Source: Harmonia axyridis (Eukaryota > Arthropoda > Insecta > Coleoptera > Coccinellidae). Taken from it: a stretch of DNA of 64,000 nt. This document shows, piece by piece, positions 57,291-64,000 of the stretch. The position numbers were made by a program, and so were the translations under genes. The notes under the pieces are model-generated. The model searched no databases, had not been told where the DNA came from, and saw only the letters and a list, made by a program, of their open reading frames with translations. Numbering within the stretch: position 1 is the first letter of the stretch; every line of letters starts with the position of its first letter. The DNA lies in the NCBI RefSeq assembly GCF_914767665.1, contig NC_059502.1:27856812-27920811 (forward strand), given 5' to 3'.

Positions 57291-58229
57291 AAACTTGATT
57301 ATTTCATTATAACCCCTAGCAAGTAGGCAGAAACTCTTATTATTTATTTTTGAGAAAAATATTTCGATGTTCAGTTTTATGACCATTATGTTATTCATGA
57401 GACTAGTGGCAACACTAAATGAAGAATTTAGAAATGATCAAGTTGTGAAAGAGATCTTTCATGAATAAAGAATTCAAAAAATAAAAATCTTCCCACTTCA
57501 CGACAGTATTTTCCTAGATTATCTGTGAAACAGACTTTCTTCTAATTACGTCTTCTCAAGCACCTTTCGACATTTCGATTCCTTTGAAAACACCTCGGAT
57601 GCTTATTCTTTAAGAGGATTCAAGAAGAAGAAATCTAACGTTGAATTTAAGATGTTCGAAACGAAAAACTTCAGAATGAAATCGATATTCAGTTTTAATT
57701 GATAGTAGGATTGCCCATCTGCAGAAGTAACTGAAGGAAGCGAGCGGCTCGAATCGAATGCTACAACTGTTTATACAACTCGATAATTAAGATCCAAGAT
57801 TGTATCCGAATCGGGACAAAAGAAAGGCACCTTCTATCTCCTTTCGTCGCTAATTGCATCCTTGGAAACTACATAACTGGGTAAAGATATATGTGTTTCC
57901 CAAGGGTGCAAATGGAGAATGAATGAAAAACGCTCAACAGCTTCAGCTTAGCTTTCTTGATGTTTTTGTCGATATTCTTATTTAAATATTTATAATTTGT
58001 CCTTATCATCAAGTGATGGTAACTATGCTCCCACGCAGTGGTGAATTTGTCTTTGAATCCGTTATGTTGAAGATAAAAAATTGGTGAAAAACTTCGATTA
58101 TGAGTTCAACAGAATTTTCATATTTGCAGGTATGAATAATGTGTAGGATATATGTTATAGAAAAGAAAAAATACCTTGAACGTTGGATTGAATCCTCGTT
58201 TGTTTCATTCAATTATGTTGGAACACACT
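57291..58229. other. Nothing recognised
   Basis: No gene or repeat could be supported here. Confidence 0.4.
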
Positions 58230-58430
58230 TTATTGCTGAATCTTCTGCAAAAAATGCTTTGATATAGGTTCTTCTCCTGAAAGTAACGAATTCACAAATT
58301 CAGGTGGCGTTGACAGTTGAGGCAATTCGATTTTTCCGTTCGTACAACAGAATTCTGAGGGTTCGTTTCTATATCTCAGAGCATTGCAGTATTGACAAAT
58401 AGTGCCCATAGTTCCATCAGAGACCAATAT
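58230..58430 (-). pseudogene. Helitron Rep/helicase fragment
   Basis: On the minus strand, CQYCNALRYRNEPSEFCCTN, then GKIELPQLSTPPEF and SKHFLQKIQQ, matches the conserved Cys-rich segment near the N-terminus of Helitron Rep-helicase proteins (CxxCxAxxxxxE...CC..GK..LP). It ends at a stop after about 60 residues, and no replicase HUH motif or helicase part is nearby. The right side is cut by the dispersed repeat at 58440-58760. Confidence 0.65.
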
Positions 58431-58439
58431 ACAAGTTGA

Positions 58440-58760
58440 TTCACCGCGATTGGCTAGTAGACGGTTATGAAAAACTAATCATAATTTTGTGCTGAAAATT
58501 TGCATACTGGGGTTTGAAACAATGATCTTTCTCCCTATAATATTTTCAAATCTGTACAACTTCCGGTTATACCCGAAAGAGACTACTACTTCCTTATTTC
58601 AAATGGCACATCCAGTATATTATTGCATCATTAGATGAGAATTTCAGAAATATGCCATACTTTAGTAAAAACTCAACTGGTCATGAATTAATGGGATTCT
58701 TAGGAAAAAATGGTGGCGACAAGGACTCACATTTCTTGGAATATTCATGCAGAAAAGATT
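58440..58760 (+). repeat. Dispersed repeat, third copy of the 3553-4461 family
   Basis: It starts GATTCACCGCGATTGGC and contains AACTAATCATAAT, TGATCTTTCTCCC, ACTACTTCCTTATTTC and TATTATTGCATCAT in the order seen in the two arms at 3553-4461. It is non-coding. Confidence 0.6.
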
Positions 58761-59734
58761 TTTCGTTTTTTGGAAATATCAGAGTTAATTACCTCATAGT
58801 AAAGAAATGGTAATCTAGTTCGATTTCTTTTTCTTGGAACCTTCTTTTTCATTCATCACTCGATTTCGACGAACCTGGATGTGGTCGGTAATTTATTGTC
58901 GCTATTAACAGAATAACTAATACTAAATGCTTTTGCATTATATCCATAATCCTTATAATAAAATAGGAAAAAGCAATTTTCGTCTCAATTCAATCATCTA
59001 CTTTCTGTCTGGCAACCCAAAATTCATTCTTCGAAGTGTCAAATTATACTCCATGATTGTTCGCTCGGTCGGAGGCAAAATTATAGCTTAAACCTTTAAA
59101 TAAACTGAAATTGAACACAGATATGATTCGATCGATCAAATCACCACGATAAAAGTTTTATGAAACCCCTCATATGTTTTTTTTTCGATATTCTTGAATT
59201 TTCTCTGGTTCTGTTTAAGTTATCACAAATAAATTCGAGAATATCTGTCTTTGACAGTAAATTCTCGAGGTCAAAAGGAACACTTTCCTCTTTTACCGTT
59301 TTGAAATTATATAGTCCTTTCAAATTTTCATAATGAGCTATTTTCCTTGGAAACCTTCGCCTAAAGTTTTTACAACCACAAAATTTTTTCTGAATTAGTT
59401 AAAATATAAGAAAAACTATCATAAACTCAGTAAACCTTGAAGAACGGAATTTATAGGAAGTTTTATTTATGGAAGGGTCAATCACGAAAAATTGTTATAT
59501 TCGAGTTCTGAGCAAAATCCATCAAATATTTTCAATTATCTTTTTCATTTTTTTTCGTTACGAAATTTTGGTGACAATTCGAATTCCCCTTGTGAGAAAA
59601 AATTAACTGGACTATAGCGTTAAGGAAAGAAAATCATAAATATCATGTAGAATTGACAACTAAATGAGTAAATATGTATTTCATGGGAAGTATGGAATTA
59701 TACCTTCATAGGTTTTTTATAATAGTGACTTCAA
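58761..59734. other. One unrecognised minus-strand open frame
   Basis: The frame at 59141-59323 (60 codons, continuing open upstream) encodes a protein-like sequence (SVPFDLENLLSKTDILEFI). I do not recognise it, and it could be a decayed coding fragment. Nothing else is supported. Confidence 0.3.
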
Positions 59735-59829
59735 CCTTCGATTTCAGACATTCTTTTCTGAAATCGAAGGAGCTTTCAAGTGGAGCAATTCTTTCTAAAA
59801 AGGAAAAGAATTACTCTACTTGAAAGCTC
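59735..59829. repeat. Two adjacent strong hairpins
   Basis: Hairpin 1 is a perfect 14-base stem, CCTTCGATTTCAGA (59735-59748) with TCTGAAATCGAAGG (59757-59770). Hairpin 2 is a 25-base stem with two mismatches, GAGCTTTCAAGTGGAGC... (59770-59794) with ...CTCTACTTGAAAGCTC (59805-59829), and a 10-base loop. The two share base 59770. Size and shape would suit small-RNA precursors or the core of a foldback element. Confidence 0.8.
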
Positions 59830-60504
59830 TCTTCGTCCATGCTTCAAACCCATCAACAACTCCTTGATGGACGTGATAAATCAAGTAACTACTTCATTTC
59901 CAATCTCGATTTTTCCACATGGCCGTATCCGAAATATGACGGATCCGAATATGACAGATGCTACCCGAATCAATATTCCGGTATTGTACGCCTGTATAGG
60001 GATTTGGCGATTCGAAAAACATCAATCTTTCTGTGAAATCTTCGCTATCGCAAGATTCGAGGTATGGAGCTGCACTCTCTCGATTTACATATGAAATTGC
60101 TATTGACCTGCTTATATTATACGATTTGCTGTTTTCGTAGCGAACATTCCTACGTTTCCGTACTGTTCCAATTTGTGAAGATTGAGATGAAAATCGGCAA
60201 AACTCATATCTGTATTTGAAGTATGGAAATATTCCGGTCTTCCTTATTTAAACAGGATGTTCTACAGGATATATGACAATTTTTGACAGATGATAGTTGT
60301 GGTACGAAAGGAAACGCTATATTTGAACAAGTTATTTCCATACCTTCTGAAAACCATAATAATTCATTTCATACCATATGGAAGCTACATGCTGTTATGG
60401 ATTTTTTTTAATCAAAAATTTGCAGTTAAGAATAAAACATCGTACAGTCAACATTGAAAATAATCAGATTCAAGATTAAAGGTTAGCTCCATAGAGCTTA
60501 TTTG
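59830..60504. other. Nothing firmly recognised
   Basis: A 7-base inverted repeat (CGTCCAT at 59834, ATGGACG at about 59867) lies beside the hairpins. Open frames at 59780-60094 have no motif. Confidence 0.35.
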
Positions 60505-60765
60505 GTTTATTGGTGTTTATTAGTTTCAATTTCAAGAATTGGTCATAACTATAATGGAAGATATGTAATTGGAACTCCATTCTCTTTTGCAGTCAGGCTA
60601 TTAGCCTTTTACTGCTCAATGACATGACCGGACGAATGGTGGACTTATAGAGAAGAAGCTTGTTGGAAAGAGACATTATGCTGAAAGATATGTAGGTACA
60701 AAATGGCACAAAACTCATAAATAATAAAAAACAAAAATCTTAATTTGTTGATAGCCCTACCAATT
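60505..60765. repeat. Dispersed repeat shared with 17000-17150
   Basis: Common words are GTTTATTGGTGTT, TTTCAAGAATTGG, then TAGGTACAAAATGGCACAAA and AGCCCTACC, with an additional segment of about 110 bases in the middle of this copy. Confidence 0.5.
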
Positions 60766-61029
60766 TTTTTATCATCTTGTCAAATATGCTAAGTATGGCC
60801 TGTATACGATAACTTGGAACACCTGGTATACAGCGGACGATTGTTTTCATTATTAAGAACTACCCTTAAGAATTCAGAGAATTCATACAGTATGAAATGA
60901 TTTTTTTTTAATTTAGATCATATACACGATAATATAATATCCTCTTTCAAAACATCTTATTATTGTTTTTTAGTAATAAATGGCCGAGGAATCATATAAC
61001 ACTGGAAAACTGAAACAGTATTATACACA
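60766..61029. other. Nothing recognised
   Basis: This is an AT-rich spacer. Confidence 0.35.
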
Positions 61030-62890
61030 TACCGATTATACACCTCTTAAAATTTCAGTGATATCATTCAGATATAGTAAAAATAAAAAACGTTGAGGTC
61101 CGAGCACTGTCTCCTGGGTATTCGAGTTCACCTCGGTCACAGAACTTATCTGTTCTCCAACTCCAACTTTTTGATCCCTACCCGTTAAATAGTGTGATAA
61201 GTGTGTTGAAAGCAGAACCTCAAACCCCACAGTCTCCGAGTTAATTAGGCAAGATGTCATGAGAAACAGTGTCAAAAGCCCTGGACACAAGAAGGCTGCC
61301 AAAAACTTTATGAAGTCATTGAAGACCTGAACTGCTTGTTTAGAAAGTTCAGAAAGCGCATCTTCAGTGCTCGAACCTTCTATGAGGCCGTACTGTCTCT
61401 CCAATAGTATTCGATTTTTGTTCAGAAAATTATAAATCTTTCTTTTAAAGCCTGCGCAAAAAGTTTAGAGGCATCGTCTATCAGGGACATACGAGGCGTG
61501 TATTTAAAGAAAGGTCTCCAAGGCCATTGTATCGCCGCAAGTAGCGCTAGATGAAATCCGACAACACTGTTGTATACGTTACGACCCCCTCCACCAATCG
61601 ACACCTGGTGGAGCTCATTAGGACGCTCATTCTTGACGTAGCAGGCATTTGCAATGGAAGTGCCGGTTGTCGCTCCCGCCAGGTGCGAGTTACGTTCATT
61701 CATTAAGTTTTTTCACTCAAAAAAAACTCCACCTATAGAAATACACCGTCAATTGGAAGAAGTGTATGGTGAGAAATGTATGGACGTGAGAAACGTTCGA
61801 AAATGGTGTAGATAATTTTCAGCTGACCGACTAAACGTCCACGACGAGGAGCGCAGCGGCAGGCCGTCACACTCGGACGAAACAGTGCGGAAAATTGAGG
61901 CGCTTGTGCTGAAAGATCGCAGGTTGACTCTCAATGAGTTGGCCGAAAAACTCCAAGATGTGTGCAGTAGAGACTCTATTCATTCAATTTTGTTGAGTAA
62001 CCTGCAATACCGAAAATTGTCAGCCAGGTGGGTCCCGAAAATGCTTACCCCGGAGCACAGAGTCAAACGTGTTGGACGTGTTGGACCATCCTCCTTACAG
62101 TCCCGACGTCACCCCTAGTGACTTCCACATGTTTCCTGCTCTAAAAAAACATCTAGGAGGAATGAAATTTGCAAACGATGAAGAAGTTCATGAAGCGGTC
62201 ATTTCGTTCTTGCGCGAGGCGGCGGGATCGTGGTTAGAGGAGGGGATACAAAAGTTTGTCGTACGAATGAGGAAGCTCATCGAAGTGAAAGGCGATTACG
62301 TAGAAAAATAGCTTAGATTTCAAGTTTTATAGCAATGTACAAAACTTAGTAAATAAATGTTATTTAATGTGAAAAAAATTAATGGGTGAAGACTGCGCCT
62401 CATATCTTTTTCATTTGTTTATGTTTTATGTATGTATTTGATTTGATTTCAAATAAGGTAAATATGGAAATATATGTTCGTATGTAATATGTTGTTGAAG
62501 AGGGAAAATGAAGGCAATTCTATTTTCTACAGACATTTTTATCGCGCACACTTAAAAAACACAAGTTTGTTTTATAACTTCAAAACTAATAGCAATAAAA
62601 AACAAATGATAAACTTTAAATAGGATCTTCTGATTTGAAATTTGGGGGTCACAATTGATTCTTTCCAGTTTCCATCGTCGATCTTCGTTGATAAAGCAGA
62701 GGTTGACATGAGTAGCTACTATGGAACAAAACTCGGGATCAAGAATGTACTTATTGACCCTCTTTAAAATAAACGACGTTATTCTATCTGGGTCAGGAGA
62801 ACAATTAATTTCTAAGCCCGAAATGTAATCGATCATCTCATTTTCCGTCGCTGGTTTGAGAGGAAGAAGAGGAATACTGTTGCCTACATT
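61030..62890 (-). pseudogene. Degenerate LINE reverse transcriptase, split by a mariner
   Basis: To the left of the mariner, 61036-61490 on the minus strand gives MSLIDDASKLFAQAL (the YRPIS region), NKNRILLERQYGLIEGSSTE, then HLSHYLTGRDQKVGVGEQIS and VLGPQRFLFLLYLNDI, with decay in between. This covers polymerase motifs up to the QG...GP...LYLND block. To the right, about 62650-62890 gives PATENEMIDYISGLEI and PDPDRITSFILKRV, an earlier polymerase segment (normally SPGPDGI...LLK). Order and strand agree with one LINE interrupted at 61490-62404. The right-hand part is weaker. It is dead. Confidence 0.6.
61490..62404 (+). mobile_element. Mariner element inserted in a LINE, internally deleted
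   Basis: The ends are TACGAGGCG at 61490 and, reversed, TATGAGGCG at 62404. The transposase begins at ATG 61654 (MEVPVVAPARCELRSFIKFF), includes the HTH linker RSGRPSHSDETVRKIEA and KLSARWVPKMLTPEH, and then jumps near 62070 to HPPYSPDVTPSDFHMFPALK. Most of the catalytic core, including the first two Asp residues, is lost. A stop also interrupts the first part at about 61812 (WCR*FSADRL). The C-terminal piece ends at 62311. Confidence 0.8.
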
Positions 62891-63453
62891 ACTAGAAAGT
62901 CAGTTGTTAGAAAGAGTTGTAGGAAATCTCTTGTCTATTATCGTTCAGTATAGTGGAGAACAAGGAAATGTAAGTAGGTACTGGCGCATTCGCCAATTTG
63001 TGATTATTTTTCTTGATCTTCTTTGATACTGATCATTTTACTAAACCTACAACAATATTTTCAATCAAAATACGATTGAACCATCAAAAAGAAAAACGCT
63101 ATTTCTGGAAAGATTTGGAATTGAGCTTTACATTCGTACCTAGACCTACATTATCATAAATTTTGCAATATTTTAGGTTTTATGAGCTAGTTGACTAGGT
63201 ATAACTGAGGTTACGATAAGCATTGTTTATTAAAGTCATTGTTATCGAAAAATACTATAGCTGAGCAGTAGCATGACGTCAGCGATCCAAGGAAAATATT
63301 GTTGCCATTACGTCATAACAATTCTTCTACCGCTGTACTACGAATTTTTAGATTCGTTCTATTTTCATTACGAGATTTTGGTAGGTGGTTCTAAAAATAA
63401 CTGTTTGTAAATCTGTATTTGAAATAGAAATTGAATCAAAAACAACCAAACCT
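62891..63453. other. Nothing recognised
   Basis: It contains TGACGTCA at 63274-63281 but no gene or repeat that I can support. Confidence 0.4.
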
Positions 63454-64000
63454 ATAAGGTGTGTGAATAAGTCTTTCCCGTTTTTTTTCAAATTTTGAGC
63501 CTTTATTGTGAAAAAATGGTTACAAATGAATTATTGAAAGTATTGGCCATCGCTAGCTACAACTTTTCCCCATCTTTCTGGCAACATACGAATCCCGTTG
63601 CGAAAAAATTCGACCGGTTTGGCCTCTATCCAGTCATCCACCCATTTTTTGGCTTCCTCGTAGGAATGGAAGTGCTGGTCAGCCAGGCCATGCGTCATCG
63701 ATCTGAAGAGATGGTAATCAGACGGAGCAATGTCTGGACTATACGGCGGGTGGGGTAAGACTTCCCATTTGAGCGTTTCTAAGTATGTTTTCACCGGCTG
63801 TGCAACATGTGGGCGAGCATTGTCATGTTGTAAAATAACTTTGTCGTGCCTGTCGGAGTATTGTGGCCGTTTTTCTCGCAGTGCGCGGCTCAAACGCATC
63901 AATTGTCGTCGATAGACTTCGCCTGTGATCCTTTCATTCGGTTTCAGAAGCTCATAGTAAATCACACCTAGCTGGTCCCACCATATACAGAGCATTAGCT
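63454..64000 (-). mobile_element. Mariner element, 3' part, cut by window end
   Basis: It is the same family as 19717-20640 and begins at the same terminal sequence TAAGGTGTGTGAATAAGTCT. The transposase frame is open from the window edge to 63531. It contains QHDNARPHVAQ and PPYSPDIAPSDYHLF (the last two catalytic Asp, 34 residues apart) and ends EEAKKWVDDWIEAKPVEFF...WGKVVASDGQYFQ. It lacks the one-base loss that damages the other copy. Whether the N-terminal half and the other terminal repeat exist cannot be seen here. Confidence 0.85.

Noticed and set aside
62552..62836. Independent 94-codon gene on the minus strand
   Set aside because: Its N-terminal half fits a decayed LINE polymerase segment and the rest is AT-rich read-through.
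1..64000. CRISPR arrays, rRNA or tRNA genes, bacterial-type operons
   Set aside because: No regularly spaced repeats or conserved RNA blocks were seen, and introns plus LINE/mariner content show an insect genome.

Overview
The window is AT-rich eukaryotic DNA from an insect, plausibly a beetle, although the species cannot be fixed from sequence alone. The only host gene I can recognise is on the minus strand. Four short exons (52350-52396, 45853-46025, 8418-8555, 523-653) have canonical GT/AG borders and compatible phases. Together they encode a continuous stretch of an MGAT4-family N-acetylglucosaminyltransferase (GnT-IV, the Golgi N-glycan branching enzyme). The gene runs off the left edge, and its 5' exons were not found. 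The intron between the second and third visible exons is about 37 kb, and nearly all recognisable content in the window is mobile DNA in or next to these introns.

Layout. 0.5-8.6 kb: last two visible MGAT4 exons, a pogo-like element abutting a Tc1-like element, a foldback repeat, a LINE 3' end, and a broken exon resembling SWIM/YqaJ-type repeat proteins. 9.8-27.8 kb: degenerate mariners (9.8, 19.7, 21.8 and 26.7 kb), a nearly complete minus-strand LINE with a PHD-like ORF1 (11.4-15.5 kb), foldbacks and MITE-like repeats. 29.1-38.8 kb: a head-to-tail array of three Dong/R4-type non-LTR retrotransposons. One is a 5'-truncated copy and two are full length, each with an intact 1268-codon ORF. Every junction is a (TAA)n tract. 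The array ends against the 3' tail of a second PHD-ORF1 LINE on the minus strand (38.8-42.8 kb). 44-52.4 kb: dispersed foldback repeats, two MGAT4 exons, a tandem-repeat block, a second pogo-like element built around a repeated word, and an RNase H LINE fragment. 53.5-64 kb: a deleted DD41D (rosa-type) element, a second Tc1 copy, a Helitron fragment, a pair of strong hairpins, a LINE interrupted by a mariner, and the 3' part of another mariner cut by the window end.

How the parts relate. The MGAT4 exons are a host gene under coding constraint, and the rest is a layered record of insertions. The most notable system is the Dong-like array. The elements appear to use (TAA)n tracts as targets, and the other LINE families here end in (TTA)n/(TAA)n tails, so one retrotransposon's tail may serve as another's landing site. 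The two full-length Dong-like copies are near-identical at both ends but clearly diverged in the middle. Their roughly 240-base 5' leader can form several hairpins, so a self-cleaving RNA is worth testing there. No CRISPR, rRNA or tRNA gene was recognised.
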